DNA of 64,000 nucleotides from Marinobacter denitrificans (lineage in GTDB: Bacteria; Pseudomonadota; Gammaproteobacteria; Pseudomonadales; Oleiphilaceae), in NCBI RefSeq assembly GCF_008795955.1, contig NZ_VMHN01000005.1, forward strand, positions 62,001-126,000, given 5' to 3'. Both the position numbers and the translations under genes were made by a program. The notes under the pieces are model-generated. The model was not told where the DNA came from. It did no database searches and saw nothing but the letters and a program-made list of their open reading frames with translations. Shown here piece by piece: positions 16,590-25,435 of the stretch (positions are counted from its first letter, which is position 1; every line of letters begins with the position of its first letter).

Positions 16590-17927
16590 ATGGAACTGCT
16601 GAAACGCATCACGGATTATCTGGTCGACAATGAACTGAGGCTTGCGACCGCCGAATCCTGCACCGCCGGCCTCATCTTTTCGGAGCTCGCAAGGGTGCCG
16701 GGCAGTGGCCAGAGTATCGACTCTGGCCTCGGGGTCTATTCGCCTCAATCCAAGCACCGCTACCTCGGTGTCCGCTACGACACCATCGAGCGTTACGGCC
16801 TGACCAGTGAGGCAGTATGTGGCGAGATGGCGTGTGGGGCGCTGGAGAACAACGGCGCCGACGTGGCTCTGGCCAACACGGGTATCGCCGGCCCCAACCC
16901 CGGCGATGACGATACGCCCATCGGCACCGTCTGTTTTGCGTGGGCGTTTCGCCACGAAGGCGACCATCACCTTTACTGCGAGACCCGCCGCTTCGACGGC
17001 GAGCGCAATGAAGTACGACTGGCTGCCGCCCACTATGCGCTGGAACGTCTGCCCCACTATCATCGGTTGTGTCTCGAAACCCGAGCGAATGCAGATGCGG
17101 GATACCGGCGAAAGGCGATTCAGCGTGCCATTGTGGCGCAGCTGCAAGCCCGGCCCGAAATCGATGCTCAGCACGAAATCAGGCGCCGCTGTGACTTCCT
17201 GTGCCGGGCCATGCAGGAAAGTGGTCAGAAGACCCTGGTACTGGGCATCAGCGGCGGCATCGACTCCACCGTGGCGGGGCGCCTGGCGCAGCTGGCCGTG
17301 AACCAGTTGCGTGACCAGGGCGAACAGGCCCGCTTCGTGGCCATGCGCCTGCCCTATGGCGAACAGAAGGACGCCGACGATGCAGACAGGGCACTGCAGT
17401 TTATCCAGCCTGACGAAGTGCTTGATGTGAATATCAAAAGTGCAAGCGATGCGTTATTGGAGTCGCTGGAAAGTGGCGGGCTGTCGTTCGATGACGCCAG
17501 CCAACGCGACTTCGTGTTGGGGAACATCAAGGCACGCCAGCGGATGGTGGCCCAGTATGCCGTGGCCGGGACGCGCGGTGGTCTGGTGGTTGGCGCTGAC
17601 CAGGCTGCCGAAGCGCTGATGGGCTTCTTCACCAAGTATGGTGACGGGGCCTGCGATGTTGCCCCCCTCACTGGTTTGAACAAGAGCCAGGTGCGCCTGC
17701 TGGGCCAGCAGCTTGGCGCAGCGGAATCGCTGGTGGATAAGCTGCCCACCGCCGATCTCGAGTCGCTCGCGCCGCAGAAGCCCGACCATGAGGCGCTTGG
17801 CGTCACGTATCAGGAGATTGACGCCTTCCTGGAGAACCGGGAGGTTTCCGAGCGCGTTTTCGATACGATCGTGGATGGCTACCGACGTACCGGGCACAAG
17901 CGTCAATTGCCCTTTGAGCCGGAGTGA
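16590..17927 (+). CDS. Fused nicotinamide-nucleotide amidase (PncC/CinA-C) and NAD+ synthetase (NadE)
   Basis: One 445-residue chain holds two NAD-recycling enzymes. Residues 1-155 form a CinA C-terminal/PncC domain: TAESCTAGLI (20-29), PGSG (37-40), 'YSPQSKHRYLG' (50-60) and 'TGIAGPNPG' (97-105); the first serine of the usual GSS is kept and the second is Gly. Residues 175-445 are ammonia-dependent NadE with the ATP-pyrophosphatase loop SGGIDST (221-227), 'GTRGGLVVGADQAAEALMGFFTKYGDG' region and 'LNKSQVRLLG'. PncC turns NMN into nicotinate mononucleotide and NadE amidates NaAD to NAD, so the fusion joins the first and last steps of NMN salvage. AAGGAG precedes the ATG. Confidence 0.88.
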   Translation: MELLKRITDYLVDNELRLATAESCTAGLIFSELARVPGSGQSIDSGLGVYSPQSKHRYLGVRYDTIERYGLTSEAVCGEMACGALENNGADVALANTGIAGPNPGDDDTPIGTVCFAWAFRHEGDHHLYCETRRFDGERNEVRLAAAHYALERLPHYHRLCLETRANADAGYRRKAIQRAIVAQLQARPEIDAQHEIRRRCDFLCRAMQESGQKTLVLGISGGIDSTVAGRLAQLAVNQLRDQGEQARFVAMRLPYGEQKDADDADRALQFIQPDEVLDVNIKSASDALLESLESGGLSFDDASQRDFVLGNIKARQRMVAQYAVAGTRGGLVVGADQAAEALMGFFTKYGDGACDVAPLTGLNKSQVRLLGQQLGAAESLVDKLPTADLESLAPQKPDHEALGVTYQEIDAFLENREVSERVFDTIVDGYRRTGHKRQLPFEPE

Positions 17928-17954
17928 GAATCAGGCGGGGCAGGGTTCTTATCT

Positions 17955-18149
17955 TCAACGCCAGGGATAGGCCGGGTAGCCGGCTTCAAGCACGTTGGTC
18001 TTGGTGGATTCCTCCTGCCCTGCAGCTTCAATATCAGGTTCGGACGTCTCAGAGCCTGTGCAGCCGCCTAAAACCATTATGAGAGGCAGCAGAGCAAGGG
18101 CGTCAACACGCCCCCGCGTCGTCTTCGACAGTTGTCGTTGTGGCATCAC
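17955..18149 (-). CDS. Small predicted lipoprotein, function unknown
   Basis: A 64-residue product with a hydrophobic N-terminal segment ending in the lipobox LGGC, then an acidic, Ser/Glu-rich tail without recognisable domain. The GTG start overlaps the stop of the alcohol dehydrogenase gene as GTGA; an ATG three bases downstream is an alternative start. The overlap suggests co-transcription with the dehydrogenase. I recognise no family. Confidence 0.6.
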   Translation of the reverse strand: MMPQRQLSKTTRGRVDALALLPLIMVLGGCTGSETSEPDIEAAGQEESTKTNVLEAGYPAYPWR

Positions 18150-19309
18150 GGAGTCATGACCACTTTAATGCAGCCATCGGACTTGGTGTTGAAACGCTCG
18201 TAGGCACCCGCTGCGTCTGTCAGCTTTTCCCGGTGGGTAATAATGAACGAGGGGTCTATCAAGCCCTGTTCAATTGTCTTAAGCAGCGGCGGCATATACT
18301 GCTGCATATGGGTTTGGCCACTTTTTACCGACAGACTTTTATTCATGAGCGCATTGAGCATGAATCCGTCCACCGGAGCGGTGTAGACCCCCGGGAGGGA
18401 CAGGTGCCCCCCCTTGCGGCAGCAACGAATCATTTCATTGATGGCAAGTGGATGATTGGCCTCGCCTGAGTCGGGATCACGACGTTCGGCCTCTGGATCG
18501 CCGGCGCCGTGTGCCTCTGCGCCTACTGCGTCAATGCAGCGATCCGGGCCGTAGCCCTTGGTCATCTCTAACAGTTTTTCATAGACATTGTCTTTTTCGA
18601 AGTTGATAACTTCGGCGCCGCCTTTTTCTTCCGCCAACTTCAGACGCTCGGGCACCCGGTCGATGGCTACCACCCGTCCGGCGCCCAGCATCCAGGCGCT
18701 GCGAATAGCGAACTGCGCTACCGGGCCACAGCCCCAGACAGCTACGGTGTCGCCGGGCACGATGTCGGCGTTTATCGCCGCCATATAGCCAGTGGGATAA
18801 ATGTCCGACAAGAACAATAATTGTTCGTCGGAGTAGTCGGATTCGACCTTGAGCGGGCCAACGTCAGCGTAAGGGACGCGGACATACTCGGCCTGCCCTC
18901 CGGGGATGCCGCCGAGCATGTGCGAATAGCCGAATAAGGCGGAGGGCGAATGGCCCAGTTGTTCGGCGGCCATATCCGCGTTGGGATTGGAGTTATCGCA
19001 CAGCGAGTACAGGCTCTGGTTACAGAAGAAACAGCTGCCGCACGCAATCGTGAAGGGCACCACCACGCGGTCCCCCTTGTTGAGGTTTGGTACCTCGCTA
19101 CCGGTTTCCACGACCTCGCCCATGAACTCGTGGCCGAGCACATCCCCCTCCTGCATGCCGCCCATCAAGCCGTTGTACAGATGGAGGTCCGAGCCGCAGA
19201 TAGCGGTGGCTGTAATCTTGATAAGAGCGTCGCGCGGTTCCTGGATTTCAGGGTCTGCGACGTTTTCCACGCGTACGTCATGTGTGCCGTGCCAGGTAAG
19301 TGCTTTCAT
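18146..19309 (-). CDS. Zinc-dependent alcohol dehydrogenase (glutathione-independent formaldehyde dehydrogenase-like)
   Basis: Medium-chain dehydrogenase of 387 residues. Catalytic zinc ligands are in '[12 protein letters not shown]' (Cys38) and 'LGHEFMGEV', the structural zinc site is the four-cysteine cluster in '[16 protein letters not shown]', and the Rossmann motif is '[13 protein letters not shown]'. The insertion '[21 protein letters not shown]' is typical of the formaldehyde-dehydrogenase-like subgroup. AAGGAG lies 8 nt upstream of the ATG. The substrate is not defined by sequence. Confidence 0.88.
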   Translation of the reverse strand: MKALTWHGTHDVRVENVADPEIQEPRDALIKITATAICGSDLHLYNGLMGGMQEGDVLGHEFMGEVVETGSEVPNLNKGDRVVVPFTIACGSCFFCNQSLYSLCDNSNPNADMAAEQLGHSPSALFGYSHMLGGIPGGQAEYVRVPYADVGPLKVESDYSDEQLLFLSDIYPTGYMAAINADIVPGDTVAVWGCGPVAQFAIRSAWMLGAGRVVAIDRVPERLKLAEEKGGAEVINFEKDNVYEKLLEMTKGYGPDRCIDAVGAEAHGAGDPEAERRDPDSGEANHPLAINEMIRCCRKGGHLSLPGVYTAPVDGFMLNALMNKSLSVKSGQTHMQQYMPPLLKTIEQGLIDPSFIITHREKLTDAAGAYERFNTKSDGCIKVVMTP

Positions 19310-19537
19310 AATTAGCTCCTTCCTTGCTAACGAGTTTGGGGGCAGCAGTAGGCCCGCTCCCTAAAATTACACCCGATTATCGCTTCCTGACACTGCCTAA
19401 TATTTGTACACGTATGGGCATGTCCATCCCACGCCATGCTCTCCCTAAGGCGACACCTCTCCTTAATTTTCTTGGCATTACCGGGCTGAAAACGGCCGGG
19501 ACAAGTCCAGCTCCGCGCAAGACCGTCCATAAAACAA

Positions 19538-20206
19538 TCAGAATCGCGCCCGGAAAATCACGCCCCGTCCCGTCAGGTGCCAGTTGTAGGCAATGCGTAG
19601 CGCGGAGTGCCGGTCGAGGCGTATCGAGGCGCTTTCCCAGCCCTGCATCTGGTCCCTCACACGGGTAGGCCGGGTTCGGATACGGGCCTCGTTGACCAGC
19701 ATACCCACGGCAAATCTAAGTGCGCCGTCGCGCGGACGGTCATCACTCACCCCAATGGCCAACCCTGCCAGGGTGTTGACGATTAAGCCGGGCACACGGT
19801 TTTCCCAGCTTTGGATGTATTGTTGTCGCCCGGCAATGGTTCGTGCCGGTTCCAGGTTGCCGTTGTTGACTAGCTGGCTTTTCGCACCTGCATAGTCCAG
19901 CGGATCGCCGTAATATGCCCAAAGCGTACCTGCCAGACCCAACGAGGACGTGATGGTGCTAACGCGGGCATCGTATCGATCCCCCTCCTCATCGGCCTCA
20001 CTGGCCAGGTAACCGTTGAGAGCGATGGACGTGGAATAGAAGGCGGTCCATCCTGCAAACCAGATATCATTGTGCCTCTCGCTTTCCTTCAGGGCGTTCG
20101 CCAGGTCGGTACTATATGGAGCGTCGTTTGCCGACTGTGACCAGGATGTAGGAACGACAAACAGCAGAAAAAGCAGTGTGAGGATACGACTCGAAGGCAT
20201 TAGCAT
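19538..20206 (-). CDS. Exported protein of unknown function
   Basis: A 222-residue protein with a signal peptide (SRILTLLFLLFVVPTSWSQ) and two mildly hydrophobic stretches ('WFAGWTAFYSTSIALNGYLAS' region and 'TSSLGLAGTLWAYYG'), suggesting a small periplasmic or membrane-attached protein. I recognise no domain or catalytic motif. Starts at 20206 or 20200 are both possible; no clear ribosome-binding site is visible. It lies 228 bp upstream of the alcohol dehydrogenase gene on the same strand. Confidence 0.6.
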   Translation of the reverse strand: MLMPSSRILTLLFLLFVVPTSWSQSANDAPYSTDLANALKESERHNDIWFAGWTAFYSTSIALNGYLASEADEEGDRYDARVSTITSSLGLAGTLWAYYGDPLDYAGAKSQLVNNGNLEPARTIAGRQQYIQSWENRVPGLIVNTLAGLAIGVSDDRPRDGALRFAVGMLVNEARIRTRPTRVRDQMQGWESASIRLDRHSALRIAYNWHLTGRGVIFRARF

Positions 20207-20709
20207 GATGGGACCATTCTTATTTTCTGTTTGCAGGGGACACCGGCAGGTGAGCGCGACTTAAACGAGCACAGTACCGGCTCGCGTTCGGTTGCTCTGA
20301 GAACTGGTCGCGATTTGGCCGATCTGACCACCGGAGGGTTTGTGTTCTATTCCCTGGCAGGCGATCTGGTGCTGCTCATTCATTTGCTGTTAAACAAAAG
20401 CGAACATTCGAGTCAGGCCTTCGTTCTCCCCCCCGAAGGTTCCAAGCTCGTCATTGGCCTTTGATTCATCATGGTTGATGGAGCAACTTTCAGGCGCCAA
20501 CTAATTCCGGTATAGAGTTAGCGATAATGGGCTAAGCCGATGTTTACCCCGATTGACCTGCCCCCAGCTTTCCAAAGGCCAAAAAAGCTGGATATGTGAA
20601 GCCCGGCAAAAGATGAACATAAGCGTCCGACAATCAAATCTTGAGTCAAGGGCTGCTGCCGTATTCCGCAGCAGCTAGGCATTACTTTCCAATGGCAAGC
20701 TTCGTTAAC
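20207..20709. other. 503-bp stretch without a supported gene
   Basis: An open frame on the plus strand (20231-20464) starts with TTG, has no ribosome-binding site and resembles nothing, so I do not call it. A stem GCTGCTGC/GCAGCAGC at 20652-20675 lies just beyond the sco stop and may help end the minus-strand metal operon, though no T-run follows. I see no repeats or RNA genes. Confidence 0.6.
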
Positions 20710-21333
20710 TCAGGAATCCTCCTGAATAAGAGCAACGAGATCATGTCGAATCTCCTCGGCGCTTAGATCAGATCTCATTAACAGTCGGGGATCGCCCTCA
20801 CGATCAAATACATAGATTGCGCTGCTGTGTGACACGGCATAATTTCCGTCGGGGCCGGGCTCTTCATATCCGAAGGTTGTCCGATATCGTTTAGCCAGTT
20901 GGCGAAGCTGGGGTTCTTTTCCAGTGAGCCCTACAATATTGTCACCGAAGAAATCCACGTATTTTGCGAGGCGCTCGGGCGTGTCACGTTTCGGATCGAC
21001 ACTCACGAACAAAGTGAGTACTTCATCCTGAAGCTCGGGGTCCAGGCCACTGGTTACCTGATTGAGTTTTTGCAGGGCGGTCGGGCAAACATCGGGGCAC
21101 GAGGTGAACCCGAAAAACAGCATTCTCACGCGGCCACTGTAATCATCGCCAGATACAGACTTGCCCTGGCTATTGATCAGGTCGAATTCCAGCTCAGGCA
21201 TCAAGCCACTGATGTTTTTACCGTTCCAGTCTTCCTCGTCATTGCCAAAGCAACCAGTCAGCAATAGGGATGCTATCAGCGTTAAGGTCGCCGATATGAT
21301 GTTGGTGCGCTGTCGCCAGAAGCGAGTTCTCAT
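20710..21333 (-). CDS. SCO1/SenC-family copper chaperone lipoprotein
   Basis: Membrane-anchored thioredoxin-fold protein of 207 residues that handles copper for cytochrome oxidase CuA assembly or senses thiol/copper state. It has a lipobox ending at Cys28 (LLTGC), the copper-binding CxxxC at Cys79/Cys83 (TSCPDVCP) and the third ligand His169 (VSHSSAIY). The start overlaps the ctaG stop as ATGA. It is the last gene of the long minus-strand metal cluster. Confidence 0.92.
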   Translation of the reverse strand: MRTRFWRQRTNIISATLTLIASLLLTGCFGNDEEDWNGKNISGLMPELEFDLINSQGKSVSGDDYSGRVRMLFFGFTSCPDVCPTALQKLNQVTSGLDPELQDEVLTLFVSVDPKRDTPERLAKYVDFFGDNIVGLTGKEPQLRQLAKRYRTTFGYEEPGPDGNYAVSHSSAIYVFDREGDPRLLMRSDLSAEEIRHDLVALIQEDS

Positions 21334-22172
21334 GACGCTGTTTCCTCAAGTTGTTTGGATTGGTTGGTATATTTTCCGTCCTGATGCATGGCTCGCCGGA
21401 GCATCAGAAGAATGCCAAGAATGCTCATCATGGCCGGAGGAATATAGGTCAGCATGCCGCCCAGAAGCTGGTCGACTTCTGGATCCAGCGGCCAGGCCCT
21501 GCCACAGACTTCGTAAACGTCATAGACCATGTCACGTGAGAACACGATCCACGCCCCAAGAAACATCTGAAGCACACCCGCGGCAGCCAGAACCAACATG
21601 CGTCTGCCATACCCCAACGATGAGGTGATCGCCGGCGGTCTTGGGTCAAAGATCAACCACCAGAAGAGAAGACCATCCAGCAACATGCTCCAGTTCATGA
21701 CCCAGTACAGCTCCCGGCTGAGCATGGCGTCGAAATGGATCGATGGCCACAGCCAGAAATAAATGAGCCCAACAAATAGGAAAAGGGCGATAAAGGGCTG
21801 TTGCAGAACCTGATAAACCCAACCCAGAGGCCGTAGCGCGCGCCTCCAGCCCGGGCGGATTTTTTCAAACCAGAACCGCAGGACCGGCAACGGATTGGAC
21901 AGGGCGATAAGGATAGGCCCGATGTGATGAAGAATCAGATGCTGGCCCCGATGGACGAAGAACATGTATTGCGCGTAGTAATCGAAGCGCGTCTGCATCA
22001 CCGCATAACAGATCAGCACCCCCAGGGTGAACGCAAAAATCCGTAGCGAGCCAGGCCGATCCTGATCCGGCATCCGAATTAGCCCGACGCCATAGAACCC
22101 CATCACGAGCATGTAGCTCAGCACGGTCAGCGGCGAGAAATCGTAGGGTAGAAGGTAGTCAAGCAGTGACAT
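21330..22172 (-). CDS. ctaG: Cytochrome c oxidase assembly factor, caa3-type CtaG family
   Basis: Polytopic membrane protein of 280 residues with about seven hydrophobic segments. Family marks are 'HRGQHLILHHIGPILIALSNP' and the 'FDPRPPA' loop, both typical of the caa3_CtaG (DUF1404-like) group and different from the periplasmic Cox11/CtaG. The histidine cluster may bind copper. It overlaps sco, and the pair fits oxidase or copper-centre assembly, though no oxidase genes are nearby. Confidence 0.85.
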   Translation of the reverse strand: MSLLDYLLPYDFSPLTVLSYMLVMGFYGVGLIRMPDQDRPGSLRIFAFTLGVLICYAVMQTRFDYYAQYMFFVHRGQHLILHHIGPILIALSNPLPVLRFWFEKIRPGWRRALRPLGWVYQVLQQPFIALFLFVGLIYFWLWPSIHFDAMLSRELYWVMNWSMLLDGLLFWWLIFDPRPPAITSSLGYGRRMLVLAAAGVLQMFLGAWIVFSRDMVYDVYEVCGRAWPLDPEVDQLLGGMLTYIPPAMMSILGILLMLRRAMHQDGKYTNQSKQLEETAS

Positions 22173-22191
22173 AGCGTTGCCGGTTTTGTTG

Positions 22192-22830
22192 TTATTCCAG
22201 TGACTCTACCTTGGATGTCACCAGGTCGTACAGTTCCTGAGGCCCCAGGCGGCTCAAGATGTCTCCGTTAACGTAGAATGTTGGGGTTCCGGAAATTCCA
22301 ACCGCCTTAACGTCCGCAGCATCCTGTTGAATAATGCCGTCAATCTCGGGTGAGTTCATACCGGCCCGGGCGGCTTCTACGTCAAGCCCGGCTGACGCCG
22401 CCGCATCCCATGCTGCGGTGACCTTTGGATCATCGTGCCATTTCGGCTGTGCTTCCATAACAGCGTCAAGCACCGGTTCATAGATTCCCTGTTCACGGGC
22501 GGTTTCCAGAATTCTGACGGCCTCTTCCGAGCCTTTGTGAAACAATACGTAGCGCAGTACCAGACGCACGTTGTCCGGGTAGGCAGCCTGAATCTGTTTC
22601 ACATAGGGATGCATGGCGCGACAACCTTCGCAGGATGGGTCGAAGAACTCGACAATGGTTACCGGCGCGTCCTCAGGGCCAATAACGGGAGAGTAATCCC
22701 TCACCAGTGGCGTTTTTTCAACAACAGCAGGCTCATTAGTGCCCTGAGAGCCATCGTAAATAACAAAAGCACCAGCAAAGACAACCAGACAAAAAAGAAT
22801 AAGACTTATGACCAGGGTTCGGGTTCGCAC
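22192..22830 (-). CDS. DsbA-family thioredoxin-like periplasmic protein
   Basis: From the GTG at 22830 (AGGA about 10 nt upstream) the protein has 212 residues: a TM anchor or uncleaved signal (residues 5-25), then a DsbA/DsbG-like domain with the redox pair Cys67-x-x-Cys70 in 'FFDPSCEGCRAMHP' and the cis-proline loop 'GISGTPTFYV'. The frame is open far upstream but there it overlaps the BASS transporter gene in antiparallel sense-free reading, so the short form is preferred. With Sco and CtaG it probably keeps periplasmic thiols or copper sites in the right redox state. Confidence 0.83.
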   Translation of the reverse strand: MRTRTLVISLILFCLVVFAGAFVIYDGSQGTNEPAVVEKTPLVRDYSPVIGPEDAPVTIVEFFDPSCEGCRAMHPYVKQIQAAYPDNVRLVLRYVLFHKGSEEAVRILETAREQGIYEPVLDAVMEAQPKWHDDPKVTAAWDAAASAGLDVEAARAGMNSPEIDGIIQQDAADVKAVGISGTPTFYVNGDILSRLGPQELYDLVTSKVESLE

Positions 22831-22874
22831 GGGAGATGTTCCTATTTTCGATGAGTTTACGGGTTTCAGATTTT

Positions 22875-23885
22875 TCAGGTGTCCGGTAGCAGCCGACTGG
22901 GCACCCACCGCAGATAAAGCATCATTCCAAACAGTTCCACCAAAGACTGGACAACAATCACCACGACGGCCACAGCCCAGGCCTCTGGCATTGACAGTGC
23001 CAAAGGTAAAACCACGAAGGAGTTGCGTGTTCCTAGGCTGAAGATGACGGTGCGACCGGTTTCTACCGGTAATCGAAAGACCCGGCGCAGAGCCTTTCCA
23101 ACCAGAGCCGCAGCTAGAAGATAGGCCGGAAACAGAATCATCAAGGGCCAGATAAGTGAGCCGGTACTGTCGATCTGGCTGACCTGTGTCATTGAGATGA
23201 TGAACAGTACGACTGTCAGCAGAGGGACCGGCATCAGACCCATGAAGCGAATGAACCCGATGGCTTTTCTGGAGTTTTCGGCCCATTTTTCAGTCAGAAA
23301 TGCCAGGATAAGCGGGACAATAATCAGCCCGCCAAAGGCCGGCAGGAGGTGCCGCCCAAGCTCAAGATTCACGTCGAACTGATTACCCATGAAAAGCCAG
23401 AGGTAAAGTGGAAGAAGACCCAGTTGAGCAATCAGCAGAACCGGTGTTGCCGCAATGGCTCGGGTGCTGTCCCCCTTGCCTAGGTGAGTGAAGGTGACAA
23501 ACCAGTCGGTACAGGGCATCAGCAATACCAGAAGCACTCCCAACTTCAGCGCGTCATTGTCCGGCAGCGCCAATATCAGCAAGGCAGTGATCGCCGGCAT
23601 GACCAGAAAATTTCCGGTGAGCAAGGCACCCATGAACCGACGGTCCCGGAACATATCAGACAGGTGGGTCAACGGTGTTTGAGTAAATGTGGCGTAGAGC
23701 AGAACTCCGAGCAACCCCCAGATTAAGTAATCCGGCACACTGTCACCGAGGGACGATGTCCAATCCACAGACAGTCCGAAAACAACAGCGATGAGGTAGG
23801 CCCAGACCTGGTGGCGTTCAATTACGTCTCGCATGGCGTGCTCGTAACCGAGTGGAATGTCGGCCATTCGCAGCATATCTGCCAC
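22875..23885 (-). CDS. BASS-superfamily transporter, arsenic-resistance/Acr3-like
   Basis: A 336-residue membrane protein with about ten hydrophobic segments. The 'LLMPCTDWFVTFTHLGKGD' segment is characteristic of the arsenic-resistance-like branch of the bile acid:sodium symporter superfamily (Acr3 has a related P-C-T in TM4), and 'FSLGTRNSFVVLPLAL' matches the second half. The start is uncertain: GTG at 23885 with AAGGG upstream, or ATGs at 23876 and 23867. Its place between a CDF exporter and copper chaperones suggests export of a metal or metalloid; arsenite is possible but arsR and arsC are absent. Confidence 0.78.
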   Translation of the reverse strand: MADMLRMADIPLGYEHAMRDVIERHQVWAYLIAVVFGLSVDWTSSLGDSVPDYLIWGLLGVLLYATFTQTPLTHLSDMFRDRRFMGALLTGNFLVMPAITALLILALPDNDALKLGVLLVLLMPCTDWFVTFTHLGKGDSTRAIAATPVLLIAQLGLLPLYLWLFMGNQFDVNLELGRHLLPAFGGLIIVPLILAFLTEKWAENSRKAIGFIRFMGLMPVPLLTVVLFIISMTQVSQIDSTGSLIWPLMILFPAYLLAAALVGKALRRVFRLPVETGRTVIFSLGTRNSFVVLPLALSMPEAWAVAVVVIVVQSLVELFGMMLYLRWVPSRLLPDT

Positions 23886-23909
23886 ACGGTACCCTTTTCA
23901 GCAGCCCTG

Positions 23910-24818
23910 CTAGCCATGGCCATAAGTATGGGCATCTTTGTGACTGTGATCAGGATGTTCAAACTCCAATGTTGAATGAGTGATGCCGAACTCGTTTTCC
24001 AAAGTTCGTTTTATCCCACCCTTGACTTTTTCAAGTTCATTCCAGGCACTTATTTCGACCACCACATGGGCGTCGAGGGAGGCATCATGCTCACCCATCT
24101 GCCAGAAATGTACGTGGTGAAGGTCTAAAACGCCTTCTACGTTTGATAAAGCCTCGATGACAGAATCTGTGTCGATATCCAATGGACTACCCAGCATGAG
24201 TGTCCGGATGGTTCCGCCGATTTCCGTTAGACCCAGGTAGAGAATATAGCTTGCGATACCAATTGTGATCGCGGGATCAACCCAACGCATGTCGTACAGG
24301 AGAATCAGGGCGCCGCCTACAACGACTGCAATTGACGCAAACGCATCAGACAAGTTGTGTAGAAACAGCGCACGGATGTTGACGCTGTCCTTTTGCATGG
24401 AGTAAGTAAGCAGCGCGGTCAAACCATCCACTACCAATGCGATAATGCCAAGCCAAACTACCCACCACCCCTTGATTTCCGGGGGATCTATGAATCGCAT
24501 GCCACCTTCGTAGATCAAATATGCCCCGATCATTATCAAAGTGGTGTAATTTATGAGTGCCGCAACAACCTCAATTCTCCCGTAGCCAAAGGTCATCTTC
24601 GAGTCGGCCGGGCGGCGTGCAATCTTCCGCGCCGCAAATGCGATAAATAGTGACGCCATATCCGAAAAGTTGTGTATAGCGTCGGCTATCAGCGCCAAGC
24701 TGCCAGCGAAGATCCCTCCAGCGATCTGAGCCAAGGTTAGGATACCGTTCGCCCAGATAGCTACTGCAACTCTCTTATCCTTAGTATCCGGTGACATTTG
24801 AGCATGCTCGTGGCCCAT
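23910..24818 (-). CDS. Cation diffusion facilitator (CzcD-like) metal exporter
   Basis: Inner-membrane proton antiporter for Zn, Co or Cd, 302 residues with six TM segments. The transport-site ligands are visible as 'ADAIHNFSD' (Asp46, His49, Asp53) and the matching 'HNLSD' in TM5 (about residue 151). The C-terminal cytoplasmic domain has 'DLHHVHFWQMGEHDASLDAHVVV', and both ends are His-rich (MGHEHA..., HPDHSHKDAHTYGHG). It follows lspA after a 97-bp gap that contains a perfect inverted repeat. Confidence 0.93.
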   Translation of the reverse strand: MGHEHAQMSPDTKDKRVAVAIWANGILTLAQIAGGIFAGSLALIADAIHNFSDMASLFIAFAARKIARRPADSKMTFGYGRIEVVAALINYTTLIMIGAYLIYEGGMRFIDPPEIKGWWVVWLGIIALVVDGLTALLTYSMQKDSVNIRALFLHNLSDAFASIAVVVGGALILLYDMRWVDPAITIGIASYILYLGLTEIGGTIRTLMLGSPLDIDTDSVIEALSNVEGVLDLHHVHFWQMGEHDASLDAHVVVEISAWNELEKVKGGIKRTLENEFGITHSTLEFEHPDHSHKDAHTYGHG

Positions 24819-24855
24819 TGTTTTCTCCTTGGTCGTTGCTGTTCAATTAAACGTA

Positions 24856-24905
24856 GTCGCAACACTCGCTAAGCCTGGCTCAGAGGGCTTAGCGAGTGTT
24901 GCGAC
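24856..24905. repeat. Perfect 20-bp inverted repeat (hairpin) between lspA and the CDF gene
   Basis: Left arm 24856-24875 (GTCGCAACACTCGCTAAGCC) is exactly complementary to the right arm 24886-24905 around a 10-nt loop (TGGCTCAGAG). Neither strand has a T-run after it, so it is not a classic terminator. It may attenuate or process the minus-strand operon transcript, or be a trace of a recombination event. Confidence 0.9.
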
Positions 24906-24915
24906 CGCGCGAAAA

Positions 24916-25431
24916 CTAGCCATTCTGGCGATTTTCCATGTTATTCCCGGCACCTTTCTCGGCTGTGAAGCCCGTGACCAAAATCATGGCCACGCTCAGG
25001 AGGATGAACACGTCGGCAAGGTTGAACGCCGGCCAATGCCAAGATTGCCAATGGAAATCCAGGTAATCGACAACGTAGCCTCGGAAAACTCGGTCGATGA
25101 CATTTCCGAATGCACCGCCAAGTACCATCGCATAGGCCAGGGCTTCTGTTCGCTTATGGCTGTCCCGCATCAATTTGACCAGAACAGCCGAGACGACAAC
25201 GGCTATCGCAATAAAAAAATATCGCTGCCAGCCCCCGCCATCGGCGAAGAGACTAAAGGCAGCGCCTTTATTCCATACGTGCACCCAATTAAAGAAAGGA
25301 GTGATCTCAACCGATTGCCCGTAAGCCATGGATTGCTGGACGAGCCATTTAATAAGCTGGTCGGCCAGCGCTACCAGTGTGGAAAAGCCGAGAAAGATAA
25401 ACGTAGAAAAACTAGCACGGTGTTCAGACAT
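24916..25431 (-). CDS. lspA: Accessory lipoprotein signal peptidase (LspA-like, metal-island type)
   Basis: Membrane aspartyl protease of 171 residues with four TM segments. The catalytic aspartates are in 'GNVIDRVFRGYVVDYLDFHW' (near residue 120) and 'FNLADVFILLS'. The gene is 4 bp downstream of an HMA-CDF transporter; such extra lspA copies are typical of cadmium/lead resistance clusters (PbrC-like) rather than the housekeeping ileS-lspA locus. Confidence 0.92.
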   Translation of the reverse strand: MSEHRASFSTFIFLGFSTLVALADQLIKWLVQQSMAYGQSVEITPFFNWVHVWNKGAAFSLFADGGGWQRYFFIAIAVVVSAVLVKLMRDSHKRTEALAYAMVLGGAFGNVIDRVFRGYVVDYLDFHWQSWHWPAFNLADVFILLSVAMILVTGFTAEKGAGNNMENRQNG

Positions 25432-25435
25432 CGAA

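Noticed and set aside
16371..17174. Long minus-strand open frame (267 codons) opposite pncC-nadE
   Set aside because: It lies antisense to a clear enzyme, has no family resemblance and no ribosome-binding site; it is a by-product of high GC codon bias.
20231..20464. 77-codon plus-strand open frame in the 503-bp gap
   Set aside because: TTG start, no ribosome-binding site, no motif; not distinguishable from chance.
22831..23286. Upstream extension of the DsbA-like gene to 23286
   Set aside because: The extension overlaps the BASS transporter gene in another frame and translates to low-complexity sequence; the GTG at 22830 with a ribosome-binding site and a TM anchor right behind it fits better.
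24856..24905. Integron attC site or intrinsic terminator
   Set aside because: The perfect hairpin lacks the attC core (RYYYAAC/GTTRRRY) and lacks a T-run, so neither label is supported.
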